A stretch of DNA of 64,000 nt. Source: Euborellia annulipes (Eukaryota > Arthropoda > Insecta > Dermaptera > Anisolabididae). Numbering within the stretch: position 1 is the stretch's first letter; each line of letters starts with the position of its first letter. Shown piece after piece: positions 1-11,912 of this stretch. The notes beneath the pieces were generated by a model. It was not told the origin of the DNA and did not search any database. It saw nothing but the letters and a program-made list of their open reading frames with translations. The stretch lies in assembly GCA_023213315.1 (NCBI GenBank), contig JAKCPI010001873.1:1-64000 (forward strand), read 5' to 3'. The position numbers were made by a program, and so were the translations under genes.

Positions 1-648
1 TAGAAATTTCAATTCTAAATGGATCAAGGAACAGATTAAATTGAATATAAAATAAATTACTGACCTTTAAAAATGAAAACAGAAGAGAAGAAATATAAGG
101 TGAATTTAATGACATTTGATGTAAAGTCGAGAAAACGAGAACGTCAGAGATGAGATAGAGAGACGTGTCATCGAGATGGGTTTAGATGATGGCAAAGAGG
201 TGAGTCGAAGGAGACGCCGCATTTATTTATTTATTCTGTGGAAAAAAAATAAAAATATTTAAATATCTAATCTAAATAAAATAATTATTAAATTATAATA
301 ATAGAAATAATAATTTTCATATTTTAATTTCATGAATTCAATAAGCTATTATAATTTAATTACAAATGAAAAGTTAAATATTTTTAGGTATTCATATTTA
401 AAAAAAAAAGTAAAGATTTTTTTACTATTTACGGGCAATGTCGCACTCGAGTGAAAGGCTATAGGGGGCCCAAGAAAAATTAATAATATAAACATTTATA
501 TGCCATTTCAAATGTATGTAAGATAATATATTTGTCGGATTTTTTAAATATAAATATATGAAATTCATTTAGGACAACTGTGGGCAACCTTGGCCATGCG
601 GCAGAATTAATTTCAATCCGATCCTTGGGACCTTAGAAAAAAATCGGG

Positions 649-1180
649 TGTGACTGGTCGCACAGCACACAACTTTCTCTTATCTTCGGTAATCGAAAGT
701 TGTGTTCTGTGCTTGTAACACCAGATTTTTTGAGTTGACATATATTTAGTTCCCGACAGTAAGGCACATTTGAATTTCAAGATGTAAAATTTATAAGTAT
801 GGGAAAATATTATATTTTGTTACCATGGCAACCATTTCTCCTCTTTCCTATAAAGTACAAGAGTAAAGTGGTCTTCAGAAGATTTCAATGGCAAAATGAG
901 AATATACATTTTAAAGAGCATCTAAAAAATAACTGATTTTTGAATTTTAATCAAAATCGTTGCAGCGAATTTTGAGAAAATTGAAGAAAACTGAAAAAGT
1001 GCATCAGTAAAGTACAAGTACTTTTTGGCCGATTTTGATTAAAAGCTTATTTTCACGCCCTAGGGGGGTGCCTAACTTAAATATAAAATTTCAACTCCCT
1101 AGCTCAATTCCTTCATGCTTTAAATTGACCCCAGACACACAGACTGACCTTGTCGCGAAAAGCACTTTTTTTTTGGATTC
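649..1180 (+). repeat. Interspersed repeat R1 (GTGACTGGTCGCACAGCACAC family)
   Basis: Consistent order of conserved blocks: GTGACTGGTCGCACAGCACA, TCGAAAGTTGTGTTCTGTGC, AATATACATTTTAAAGAGCA, AAAGTACTAGTACTTTTTGG, TAACTTAAATATAAAATTTC. Other full or partial copies: 3597-3860, 13508-14090, 22570-23150 (in the palindrome arms), 36207-36330, 39519-39560, 42055-42600 (split by a hAT), 43650-43935, and 45380-45490 (reversed). Non-coding; class unknown. Confidence 0.75.
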
Positions 1181-1259
1181 AATAAACGATTTATACACAT
1201 AGGCTATTGAAAAATTAATAAGCTTATGAACAGACTGTTGACAACTCTATTTACTAAAA

Positions 1260-1322
1260 AACTCCAATGCACCTGATGATGGCATGATTAAATCGGCCGA
1301 AACGTTTTGCGTAAAAGGAGTT
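1260..1322 (+). ncRNA. Hammerhead-ribozyme-like motif (type I arrangement)
   Basis: Stem I AACTCC (1260-1265) pairs with GGAGTT (1317-1322). CTGATGA is at 1273-1279. Stem II is GGC/GCC with an AT-rich loop, and GAAA is at 1299-1302. A short stem III, CG-TTTT-GCG, is followed by TAA as a possible cleavage triplet (GTA). One extra U separates CTGATGA from stem II. About 60 bp downstream is CCTGGCTGCTTTCC, also seen after the copy at 7835. Confidence 0.6.
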
Positions 1323-2491
1323 TAATTTAATAGAGGCTCCCTGCCTGGCTGCTTTCCTCTTCAATCCTTTATTCAATTCTACACAGCCACTTTCTACATT
1401 AAAAATAAAAATTGAATTTGAATTGGAATAAAATAAAGAGAAGAGAATTTTTGACCGTTTTTCAGTGGACGGACTCATATAGAATTTAGAAAATCATATG
1501 AATTAAAAAAAAGCCCAACAAATAGGAAATTTAATTGATTTTTTACTTTCTCTTACCTATATATGTTAATATATAGAGAGAAAGTATTGGATTCATGTCG
1601 AGATTTTGATGGATATACACGAAAAAAATAGAAAAAATTAAATAAAATTTTTTCATAATAAAGAAAATTGATGGAAGCAAAGCCTATTCATCTAGATCGA
1701 TCAAAATTAAATTTATTTATTTATACTAGTTCCCTAAGAGGAATATGATAATCATGGACCAGCACCAACAATACGGATTCCTTTTTGTCATCGTGATCCG
1801 TTGGCTGAGCTAGCATCATTTTGATAAAATGCTGTAGTTAAATTTTGGCATGTTAAAGAAAATTGATTAAAGTAAAAAATTTTGGTCAAAAATATCTAAA
1901 AAAAAAAAAAATTACAATCACGTTAAAAACGGAATCCGCTGGCAGCCTAATCAAAAGACAAGAGAGACAGACTACTATAGTCTTTAATGTTAATCAAATG
2001 TCATAAAATGAAAGGGTGGGTGAGGGGGGGAGAATTAATATAATAAATTGAAAAAATTTAATTGTCAGGATCTATCTACCTGGTGTAGAGAAATAGAGAG
2101 AGAGGCAGCCTCTAGCTGTGCTGAGAAGTTATGCTGAAGCGATTAGGTCGATGATGAAGGGAGAAAGCGACCACTAGCAAAAGCCACCCCTGGAAGAGAT
2201 AAAAATGATAAAAATTATTGTTTCTTACTAAATAAGATTCGAGGGTGTGTGTGTGTGTGTGTGTTAACTAGGAGAAAGAAAGAATTTGCCAGAAAGGAGA
2301 AATTTTACAAAAAATAGAATATAATATTGATAAACGATTTGTTAGTAATATTATTTTAATTAGAACGGGAGATGCAAACCGTTTATCACAATCTGATTGC
2401 ATCATTAAAAAATAAATGAAAATTTATAATTGCTGTATGATTTAAATAAGAGAAAATAAAAAGTAAAATCAAATATGCAAATAATAAATAC

Positions 2492-2673
2492 CTTTCAACA
2501 ACGCAATAGAAGAGGACTTCAGAGACATGAGATCAACCGACTTGCTCCTGGCTCCATGTGAATGCAACTGAAGTGTTTCTATCAGTTCATAATTATAAAA
2601 ATACTTTCCATTTGATTATTTGCTAATATAGACTTGGACGCACTTGGATGTTTTTTTCCGAAGATTCTCTCTT
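2492..2673 (-). pseudogene. Exon-like tract, frame-broken
   Basis: A TTTCAG acceptor and GTATTT donor bound 182 nt. One frame gives ERIFGKKHPSASKSILANNQ, then after a one-base shift YELIETLQLHSHGARSKSVD and SSSIALLK. The GKxHPS stretch is faintly reminiscent of TPR-type repeats, but I cannot name the gene. Confidence 0.3.
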
Positions 2674-2997
2674 CTGAAACAAAGAAATATTAATTTATTA
2701 TTTCCTATCTTATTGTATTTTATTAACATAAATTTTAAATATTCAATAAAGATTATTTTTTTTCAGAATTAAATAAAAAATGATAGAAATAAAATTGTCG
2801 GGATGTTAAATCGAGCCATTGTCAATTAGATCTGAGAGCATAAAACAAGAAAAAATTAAACGATGGCATATATATATATATATATATATAAGGTTCGACA
2901 GTCACATTGGGAAATTCTTAAATTTGAATATGAATTATAAATATTGAGTCACTAAAGAGTATAATAAATATTAAATAGTAATTTCGAATTGAATTAC

Positions 2998-3167
2998 CTT
3001 GAGGAAAACGTTGGGAGAAGGGAGATTGCGGAGCAGCAGGCTGTCATCATGAATGCCTGCACACTGAGAGGCAATTATATTTAAAGCAAGTAGCAGATGC
3101 AGTTTCCCTGTTGCAAATGGACTTCAAGATTTTGGTGGTTCCTTCTGTTTGGTCCCTTTTGCATTAG
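2998..3167 (-). pseudogene. Exon-like tract with one in-frame stop
   Basis: Acceptor TTATTACAG and donor GTAATT. The frame reads NAKGTKQKEPPKS, stop, then GKLHLLLALNIIASQCAG, HDDSLLLRNLPSPNVFLK, which looks protein-like. Unidentified. Confidence 0.35.
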
Positions 3168-4269
3168 CTGTAATAAAAAATAAATATAAAATTAACATTC
3201 ATCTCAAAAATAAATAAATTTAAAGACCTTTCAATATTTAAAGAGAAAGTAATGCATTCATGTCAAAAATTCGTTATAAGATTTTGATTGAAATAGGCCT
3301 ATATTTTGAGATTACCCGAGTCGAAAAAAGTGGGTCAAATATTAATTTTAATTAAATAAATGAATTTGAACAAATTTTCATTGAAAATACTTCATCTTGA
3401 AGAAACTTTTCTTTTTAAAAGTCAATTTTTTGTGGTTAATTAATATTTCTCATCTAAAGAAAAGCCATTTTATCAGATTGATACACACAGCGCTGTTTAC
3501 AAAACTCAGGTGGCCAAGTTTGGAACTAACCCTCTGAAGGCATTGAACTCAGACTCGCTTGACCTTGAACTTGACTTTAACAGCTGAGAATCTGGTGTGA
3601 CTGGTCGCACAGCACACAATTTTCTATTGCCTTCGTTATTCGAAGCCTGTGTTCTGTGCTTATCACACACGATTTTTTGTGTCAACATATATTTAGTTTC
3701 CGACAGTACGGTACACTTGAATTCAAGATGCAAAATTTATAAACATGGGAAAATATATTTTGTTACTAAGGATACCATTTCTTTTATCTCTTCTATGAAA
3801 TACAAGAGTAAAGTGATCTTCATAAGATTCCAAGAGCATGTGGTCAATAAGATTCAAGTATAATAAAGACCATTTAAGTATTTCAAATGTTTTTAATACT
3901 CCTTTACTAGTATAATATAATAAGAATAAAAATATTTTTTTCTTGTTTTTCCATTTACTAGTAAATAAGTATGAAAAGCATCTAAAGTATAATATATAAA
4001 TTTTCCCTTCATTCTCTTTCTAAATGTTTTTAATTATTTTCTTTCATACTCATTCTGGTTTATTTTTTATATATGACATTTTGTATTTTTTGATGTGACA
4101 ACGTCTTACAAATCATGTGTCTATAGTGGCATGTTAGAGGGGCATGCATGAAAAAGTTTATCGGCTTGAATAACTCCTCTGTCTTAAGAGGTATAATTAT
4201 GGGGAATATAAGGTTAGAAAGAATGAGTTTTCAGCTAAAGATTTCACCATTTATTTTTTTCCTATCATT

Positions 4270-4866
4270 TTATTTGGGCTGACTTGGGGTGTCCTTAGGG
4301 GGGAGTGTCCAAAATACATGTTGGACTATTACGAGCACTTTGGGTCAAAGCTAAACCCCAGTCTCCTGAAAATCCCAAGACACAGGACATCTTTATACGA
4401 TGGGTCGTTCCGTGTGGAGTCCGTCCGCCTGTGGAATGGACTAAGTGAGGTGGCTAGGACGGCGCCCACATTGGCGGTTTTTTTGGCCCGTGTTAGGGCA
4501 TGCCTCGTGGGGGGTCCCCGGCTCCCTCGGTCCCTGGTATCTCGGCTCGGACGTGACCGTGTTGCTAAGGATAGATCCAGTTGAACTAATAGCGTGAAAA
4601 ATCTAATTCATAAAGTGCGACCAGCATTTCTGCGGCCTCGTTCGCGGCCGCGGCGTGTGTGAGGTGGATGATGGGGAGAGAAAGAACGAGAGTGCTTCGA
4701 ATGTAAGATGAATTAAATTCAAGAGGTCGGCAAAGTAAATAGTATGAAACGTTAAAAATGTAAAATGATATAAATGATAAGAATGTAAATTATTGTAACC
4801 TATGAGGGTAAATGGAGCTGTCTAGCTCTTACCCGTATAAATAAATCTATCTATCTATCTATCTAT
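4270..4866 (+). pseudogene. 3' end of a CR1/Jockey-type LINE with ATCT tail
   Basis: The frame at 4318-4584 has LYDGSFRVESVRLWNGLSEV and PTLAVFLARVRACL, the C-terminal thumb/tail region of non-LTR reverse transcriptases. The 3' UTR ends in (ATCT)n near 4846-4866. It is a 5'-truncated dead copy, much more GC-rich than its surroundings, so probably a relatively recent arrival. It interrupts a repeat also present near 26.9 kb. Confidence 0.75.
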
Positions 4867-5530
4867 TTTACTTCGCTGCGGTAAATTCTAATTTGAAATT
4901 TTAAACCCCTATAGATTCCGAACAACTAATCAGATCGGACTAAATGTGATGTCAATTTGTGCAGAAAGAAAACCTCTAATAGAATAAATAAAATAATCCC
5001 GAGTAATTAACTCCGAAATTAGTTTTTTTCTCGAAGAACCTCATTTTTTAGGCAAAAAAATATCGAAAAATTGCCCTTTTTGTGCAACGTATAGCTACTT
5101 GACCATAAAAGCTAAATTAAATCTAAATATACTTTTCGAAAGAGTGGTTCAATACTCCCGGGCCTTTTTTTCGATATGACATCATTTTACCGCATGAGAG
5201 CACTCGGCGGGATTTCGTTTTTTGAAATTTTAAACCACTTTCGATTCCGAACGGCTGGCTAATCAGATCAGGCTAAATGTGATGTCATTTTGAGCAGAAA
5301 GAAAATCTCTAATAGAATAATTAAAAAAATCTCGAGTAACTAACAAACTCCAAAATCAATTATTTTATTCTCAAAAATCATTTTTTAAGCAAAAGTCGCC
5401 CTTAATGAATAAAGGTTTGGCCACACCTGTCATATATTGTTACTATAAAAATGTATGAACATATTTGTTAATGAGAACAAAGTACGATTAAAAAAATCAA
5501 ACAATACTTTCTCTCTATATATTTCAGTAT
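4862..5530 (-). repeat. Diverged inverted copies of the 330-bp tandem unit
   Basis: The reverse complement contains GACATCA, GATTAGCCG/CAGCCGTTCGGAATC-like strings and CTCATGCGGTAAAATGATGTC. About two units, followed by GGCCACACCTGTCATATATTG, which also flanks the 25.7-kb array. The outer border CTTTCTCTCTATATATTTC...GGTAAGAGAAAGTA recurs near 1550 and 13320. Confidence 0.75.
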
Positions 5531-5581
5531 AGGTAAGAGAAAGTAAAAATAGTTTGAAGTCAAGCAAAAGACGTTGTCACG

Positions 5582-5761
5582 TTAAAAAGCCCCCGGTTGT
5601 GTAAAAGACACAGCCAACACCAATTTTTTTAATTCTTCACTATACTTAACTGAGTGTATATGTGTTGAGATTTCGCTTCCATTTGATGACCTTTCATTTG
5701 TTTGTTTGTTGATTTGTTTCAGCCGACTTCGTCTCGTTGCCAAGTGACACATGAAGAGATC
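5582..5761 (-). other. Possible terminal exon
   Basis: Acceptor TTTTGTTACAG followed by 59 open codons (DLFMCHLATRRSRLKQINKQ ... VSFTQPGAF) and a stop. It could follow the exon-like tract at 6819-6902 in phase. Unidentified. Confidence 0.25.
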
Positions 5762-6818
5762 CTGTAACAAAAGAAAATATAATTAATTATATTCTAAATA
5801 AATGTCTATTTTCTTTCCTAATTTAAATACTGTATCTTCTTAATAAAAGTTAATATTTTATCATCTACAGATGGCAAATTTAAATTTTTATTGAATAAAG
5901 CTTTTTATTATTTTCAATATTAGTTTAATTTAACCCAATTTTCCTTCCTTTGCTGAAGAAATATTTATTTAATCGCAAATATCATTTCTAGTCAAATCAA
6001 ACAGCAAAACACAATAATATAATATGAAAGTAAAGAATGTTATTTTATGTGAGAGCGACCAAAAAATCTCTTAGTTTTTAATTACGAGCAAATTTTATAA
6101 ATAAAGAAATCATAGTGATTAGTAATTATAATCTATAATATTAGTCCATTGCCATTTTTAAAAATAATTAAATTGTTTCTTCTAAATTATTCAAATTTTT
6201 TCTTTCATAACAAAACTCTTTAACTTATATTAAAAAAAAAGTTCAGGTTGAAATTTTTTCGTTTTTCTATGACAAAAAATTTTTAAGCATATAAAATATA
6301 TATTATATTTGAATTTTAATTAGAATTTAATTGAATTTTCATTTGGGTAAAAAAATTCAATTTGTATTAATTAAATTATTTAAATTCAAACAAAAAAAAG
6401 AAGGGATTTCAAATTGAGATAAAAAATAAAAATGGCTAATAAATAATATTTCTATATTTGTGTATGAAAAAAAAAATTTTGGAAGAATTTTTTGGTCTTT
6501 TTCTAGAGTGAATAGATAGATTAGAAATATAATAAGTTAGTAAATCATATGGATTAGTAAATAATAAGCTCGAACAAATAAAACTCCTACCCAGCTAATT
6601 AGTATAGAAATAATGAAGAAATCTTTTGATAAAATATATCTAACAAGAGCCAAGAAATAAAAAATTTGACATCCAATTTTGAATGTTTGAAGGCCAAATT
6701 TTATCACTAATTGACTCTTGGACGATCTTTGCTATAATGACAAGAGAGCTACTAATTTAGTTAAGTAAATTACCAATTATTAAAATTAATGAAAAAATAA
6801 AGTAAATAATAAACTCAC

Positions 6819-6902
6819 CAAAAGGCAAACTGTAGAAACACAAACTGAAATGACGTTGAAGTCGGATCTGATTTGACGACGAGATGCATCGTCGGAGGAG
6901 TT
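6819..6902 (-). other. Exon-like tract, 28 open codons
   Basis: Good acceptor (TTTTTATTTTCAG) and consensus donor GTGAGT flank NSSDDASRRQIRSDFNVISV and CVSTVCLL. Unidentified; 84 nt, phase 0 at both ends if read in this frame. Confidence 0.25.
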
Positions 6903-7024
6903 CTGAAAATAAAAAGAAATATAATTAAATTATCAAATAAAGAAGAAAATTTATGTTAGCCAAGCAATTTAGATTTCAAACAAAAAAGAGAATAATAACT
7001 AAATTGTTAAGAACTATCTAGCCC

Positions 7025-7150
7025 TCGGTCTTGGTGTAGTTGGTAGCGCGCCCGCCTTGGATACCAAGGGTCGCGGATTCGAATCCTAGGTAGTCCGATG
7101 ATTTTATTTAAGCTATTTGGATTCCTAATGGCTTAAATAAGAATGCCTGG
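7025..7150 (+). repeat. tRNA-headed SINE
   Basis: The 7025-7098 segment has a tRNA shape: A box GGTGTAGTTGGTAGC, anticodon arm CCTTGGATACCAAGG, B box GGATTCGAATCC, and partly pairing acceptor ends (TCGGTCT...AGTCCGA). A shared tail TGATTTTATTTAAGC follows. The tail shared with the copy at 17.7 kb makes a SINE likelier than a working tRNA gene. Confidence 0.7.
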
Positions 7151-7824
7151 ATCTCAAATATATGTATATTCAAATAACGGTTATCGTCAAAAGTCTTATA
7201 TGCCCTCAGTATTAATTCGATGATTTTATTTACAAAAAATCAAAATGAATAATGCCATTAAGTAGGAAGAAAAATATATACATTTAAAAAAATCGATTTT
7301 CTCTTTAGGGGCGTACCGAGAATGTTGGGGGCCTGGGGTGGCGTCACTAGAAGAGGGGGCCTAAATATATTTTGTCCCAGAGGTGTATATTGAATTTTTC
7401 GGGGGGGGGGGGGGAACTCATTTTTAAATCCTCCATACACAAAAATATTTTTAAAATACCGTATATCCCTGAACCCAGAGGGCTTCGGGCTCAATCGATA
7501 CCAAGTAGGTATCGATACCTCAGTGTTATCGTTTCATCCCTATTCGAGTAAATATTATTCAATTTAACTAAAACTTTGGCATTTTCATTTTCTAGACAAT
7601 TGGCAAATTTTCTAACTCTTTCACTCAGTGATGTCGTTGAATGTATGCTGTTATGTTCTACCGCATGTCATCAATCCCTGAAACAAACAAATAACAAAGT
7701 AATGACCATTACTTCCTCACATATCTAAGCCTTCGATTGCAGATGAGCAAAATTTTAATGTCATTAACAAGTCCGAAGCAACATATGATTAAATATATTT
7801 ATATAAATTTACATATGACAACTC

Positions 7825-7892
7825 CTGATTGCCTGATGATGGTCAAATAAATTTGGACCGAAACGTCGCGAATATCTGGGAGTTTCATTGTT
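7825..7892 (+). ncRNA. Hammerhead-like motif, second linear copy
   Basis: AACTCC...CTGATGA-T-GGTC...GACC-GAAACGTCGCG...GGAGTTT. It has the same stem I sequence as the copy at 1260 but a different, compensatory stem II (GGTC/GACC). It is followed by CCTGGCTGCTACCTCC. Confidence 0.6.
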
Positions 7893-8234
7893 TTGGAGAC
7901 ACTCCTTCCTGGCTGCTACCTCCTTCCATTCTTTTAAGTTAAAATAAAATAATCAATATAAAATAGAAAAAGAAATAATCCTGTTCAAGAAGAAAGTAAG
8001 GTAAGTAAAGTCTAACTAATTTGTTTTGCGTAAATCTAAAATTAATAAATGCTTACTTTTCGTTTCAATGACCAAAAGAAAATAACTTCTATTTTACTTT
8101 TAAAATGAGAAAAATTAATAATTTCAGGTGCCAAATATTTAAATTATTAAATAGTAATTTTTTTAAATCAAAATAAAAGCAAGAAACTAAAACATAAAGC
8201 ATTCATTAATTATTAGATTTTCTAAAATTGTTTT

Positions 8235-9185
8235 TGTTAGTAAGAGAAAGAATTATATAGGCCTATTAATAATAAAAAAAAATTTTTCATCTATAAAAGT
8301 TAAAGAAGGTAATATCTCTATTTATAATGAGAAGTTGTAACCCTTTTAAGTCAGATAATAGATTCTTATTTATTTTCAAACAAAAGCATAAATTGTTTCC
8401 TAAAGATCTTTACCAAGAGCATTGAAAAAGTAAATGAAAGTTGAGGTTTCTTGTCACTATACTGTATAAAATTTCATGTTGAAGCGTGAAACCTAAAGAA
8501 GACAAGTGATTATGTTTCACTGAGCTGCAACAGCTGCTGTACAATTGACAGGCTTTTTCAGAAAATTTTAGTTTGTGGTTGGTTTATATTGATTAATAAG
8601 AATCTCAAAAAGATCATTTGGAAGACTTATTTGTGCTTTTGTTTGCAAAAAATATTCAAGTTTTTTTTTTTTAATTTGTATTAAGATCTTTTTGGCATCT
8701 TAAGCCATTTAGACCCCAAATAAATTTTTCTCGTTTGAGACGGGAAGCGAATCTTTGACTGAAGCTAATGTCCTCTCTGAGCCAAGGGTCACAGACAAAT
8801 TATTGAAGTTAACATTTTTAAAAAGTTATTAAATTAAAAAATAATATAATTTACAATATAAATAGAGATATTAGCTTTAAGTCAAACACTTTGCATATCA
8901 GCGATCTCACTAATCATTTTTTTTATATATATAAAAAAAAATTAATGAGAATGAAGAAAAAGTAGAATTTTAAGATGCATTAAACAGAAAGTAGAGAAAA
9001 ATTAGGAGAGTTATTAAATTTTGTAAGTTACTTTGGGTGATGCTTTTCATTTTGCTCAGAGCTGCAACGTCTGCTTTCTCGGTGTATTTCTACAAATAAC
9101 GACGCAGACCTCGTTGACTGGTGTTGATTGGTCGAACCTAAAATATAAAAAAAATAATTAATACACTAGAAAAAAAACTTAATAA
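8235..9185. repeat. Duplicated block, partner at 27966-28935
   Basis: Nearly identical runs such as AATATCTCTATTTATAATGA and GAGCTGCAACAGCTGCTGT continue for about 930 bp with small indels. The block includes the exon-like tract 9032-9137. Confidence 0.85.
9032..9137 (-). other. Exon-like tract in duplicated block
   Basis: Acceptor ATATTTTAG and donor GTAACT. One frame (STNQHQSTRSASLFVEIHRE ... KHHPK) is open. The copy in the 27966-28935 block keeps the splice-site-like ends. Confidence 0.25.
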
Positions 9186-9421
9186 TAAGTATTTTTCCTA
9201 ATTTCAATATAACAATAATAAAAAAGTTCAATATTTCTTTATCTTTTCATTCATAGCCTTTGTCCAAGTTAATTTTAAATTTAAAAACTTTTAACAAATG
9301 CACATAATAAATGTATTCTCGAATTTCAGATGACTAATTTAAATATTAAATTTAGGATCGAAAGAAAACTCATCTCCCAAGGATAAATAAGGAAAAATGT
9401 ATTTTTTTTTAAATCTTTTAC

Positions 9422-9528
9422 CTTCTAAAGATTTGATTACTGGTTGATGCAATTTCAAATTCTCCTGGAGGATTCACAGCTTATTGAAGTTCGAATTTCT
9501 CAGCCACCAAATCGTGATTCAGTTTAAT
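9422..9528 (-). pseudogene. Exon-like tract with one in-frame stop
   Basis: Frame IKLNHDLVAEKFELQ, stop, AVNPPGEFEIASTSNQIFR, between an AAAAATTTTTAG-like acceptor and GTAAAA donor. Unidentified. Confidence 0.28.
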
Positions 9529-9744
9529 CTAAAAATGTCATAAATCTTTCATTAATATTAATAGGTAAAGAAATTTTTATTTTTTTTATTTAATTATCTA
9601 TAAAGTGATAAAAAATTTTCATATTTTTTTTGTGAAAGCATTTTAGCGATATTAGTAATATTATAAAGCCACAATCAAAGGCGAGAGGGAGAGAATCTGA
9701 CAGCTTGTGAACCATATGATAATAATCAAATATTTAAAGAAATG

Positions 9745-9989
9745 AATTGGACCCTGTTACGCATTAGTGTGTCAAGCGCCAGGTACCGAGATTTGAGAAA
9801 ATTAACATCAAAGTTTTTCTGATAACATTTTTTTTGTCAATTGTTCAAGTAACATTAAATATAGATTTTTTTTAGGACATATTTCATAAAAAAATACTAT
9901 TAATTATAGCATTTGAAACAATATTCCGTGCTTAACACAATTTTTAATTTTTTGTCGCTTGACACACTAATGCGTAACAGGGTCCAATT
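9745..9989. mobile_element. MITE with GGACCCTGTTACGCA termini
   Basis: The inverted ends GGACCCTGTTACGCATTAGT and complement lie at 9749 and about 9984, about 28 bp long. The interior has TTTGAGAAAATTAACATCAAAG. It sits directly against the RTE fragment. The second family member is at 15619-15860. Confidence 0.8.
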
Positions 9990-10260
9990 AGGCCTACCTG
10001 ATGGCAGAGAGAGGCGTCTACGATGGGCTGGGCATGTGCAGCGGATGCCGGACAATCGAGTGGCAAAAAAGGCCTTCTCAGGACAACCAGGAGGAAAAAG
10101 GTCTATAGGAAGGCCAAGGTTGAGATGGGAGGATGCTGTATCCAGAGATGCGCGGGAGTTGCTGAATTCCAGAAACTGGAGAAGGGCGTCGGAGAACCGC
10201 AGTGAATGGAGGCGGAGCATAGAGGAGGCCAAGGCTCGATTTGAGCTGTAGAGCCATCGA
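9990..10260 (+). pseudogene. C-terminal fragment of an RTE-type LINE reverse transcriptase
   Basis: Reads RRLRWAGHVQRMPDNRVAKK, then GRPRLRWEDAVSRDARELL, NWRRASENRSEWRRSIEEAK and ends FEL plus stop, followed by CATCGAAGAAGAAGAAG. This is the standard tail of RTE-like ORFs (RRLRWAGHVxRMP...GRPxxRW...W). An upstream MITE border supplies the apparent start, so no real start codon exists. Confidence 0.8.
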
Positions 10261-11722
10261 AGAAGAAGAAGATGGTAGAGAGAGACTGAAGTTTGATGAC
10301 ATGTTCTTGGTCACTCGACAGGGTCGTGGGGGTAGAAGGTGACCACTAGCAGCGCCCCTGTAAGAAATAAAAATAAATAAATAATATTGAAAAACGATTT
10401 TTTATAATAAAGAAAAATAGATATTTTAATTAGAAGGGGAGAAATACACCCTCTCTCATCCCCTGGTTATACAACCAGAGGGGTAACTACATTGGCGCAC
10501 CTCCTCAAAAAAAAATAAAAAAAATTTGTTAATATAGAATTTCAAGGATATAAAATTTTTATTATTTTGTGTCCAGAAACAAAAAATACTCTGTTCAATT
10601 TAATATTCATTATTTCCCTAATTGACATTATTTTGGTTTCTGTAATGATAAAAGCCAGAAGATATTTTAAACTAGTATAAAAACTAGAAATGGGACAGCC
10701 AGAAAAGTAGATATTTATGCCTATTTTCAACTATTAATTCCTAAAATGAAACATTATCGTGAATTGACTAAATGGCCCAATAAAACACGATATTCTTTAT
10801 TACTTAAGAATACAGTATCAATGATATAATTATTTTAACATACATTTTTTCTACTGACCATTAAAATTCAAATAGCGTAGAATCACCCATATATATATAT
10901 ATATATTGAAGTAGTAATCGCGTTATGAAAAGTTTGTTAATAAAAATTAGACATCATTAATTAGTAAATACAAGTAGAGTGAGAGACAATATTAAGTCCC
11001 ACGTGCGATTATTTCTTTGTATAAAAGAAAATGAAAATTTTTATTGGAAATTTTCTAGTTTTGAACCATGAAAGGTTTCCATTAAAAAATATATAAATTT
11101 TTTTAAAAACAATGAAATAATCACAAGTAGAAAACGCATGGGTGGGACTTAATATTGACCCACTCTGTACAATATTAATAGATTTGAACACTCACCAGGA
11201 CTGTCGATATTAGTGGAATAGATAACAGGTCAGATCAGTCCAATAAAATATATATATAAACAATAAATATATAAACAAACTGATCTTCCACTAATATTAA
11301 TAGATATTTCAATCACAGTTTATTTCTTCTCTGTTTTCTTTTAATATATCATATTAATATATCATATATGTGTTTATTAAAGCTTTTGTGGTTTGAAATA
11401 TTATTATTAGGAGAATTTTTAATTATAGACCACATTTTTGTATTAAATATTTATTAAAAATATATAAATACTGTACAATAAATATTTAATACAAAAATGT
11501 GGTCTATAATTAAAAATTCTCCTAATAATATATCATATATTTATTATTATTATATTTATATATATATTATATATATTATTACTTTTATATATGTGAATAT
11601 TTAATCATTATCAAACTTTTAGATAAAAAATTAAGTAAAAATGATTGCCAAGGGATAACAAATAGAATATGATACATGAAAAGAAAGCATAGAAAAAAAG
11701 AAAATGATCTAATCACACATAC

Positions 11723-11912
11723 CTTTCGATTAATTCATTCCAAAGTTGATCTTGACGATGTTCTGTTGAGACGTAGCCTCTCCACGACTTCAAATAAACT
11801 AAATAGATACCTTGCATAATATTGATGAATATGCCTATCTTGTTGTTTTTACATTTCTTGTCAATTTGGGATTGACAAGACAAGTTTCATCTGGTCCTGG
11901 ACCAAAAACCAT
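11723..11912 (-). pseudogene. Exon-like tract, open over 3' 55 codons
   Basis: Acceptor TTTGTTTCAG and donor GTATGT. The frame is broken early by TGA, then reads IGIFINIMQGIYLVYLKSWR, GYVSTEHRQDQLWNELIER. Composition is protein-like; I do not recognise it. Confidence 0.35.

Larger units (their letters stand above)
1..2340. repeat. Segmental duplication, copy A (runs off the window)
   Basis: Positions 1-1180 match 12277-13970, 1617-1730 match 15430-15508 joined to 16306-16330, and 2026-2330 match 16612-16900. Copy A lacks three insertions present in copy B. It includes the hammerhead-like motif at 1260 and a (GT)n at about 2246-2264. Confidence 0.85.

Noticed and set aside
7025..7098. Functional tRNA gene
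   Set aside because: Weak acceptor pairing, and a second diverged copy with the same 3' tail at 17.7 kb; better explained as a SINE head.
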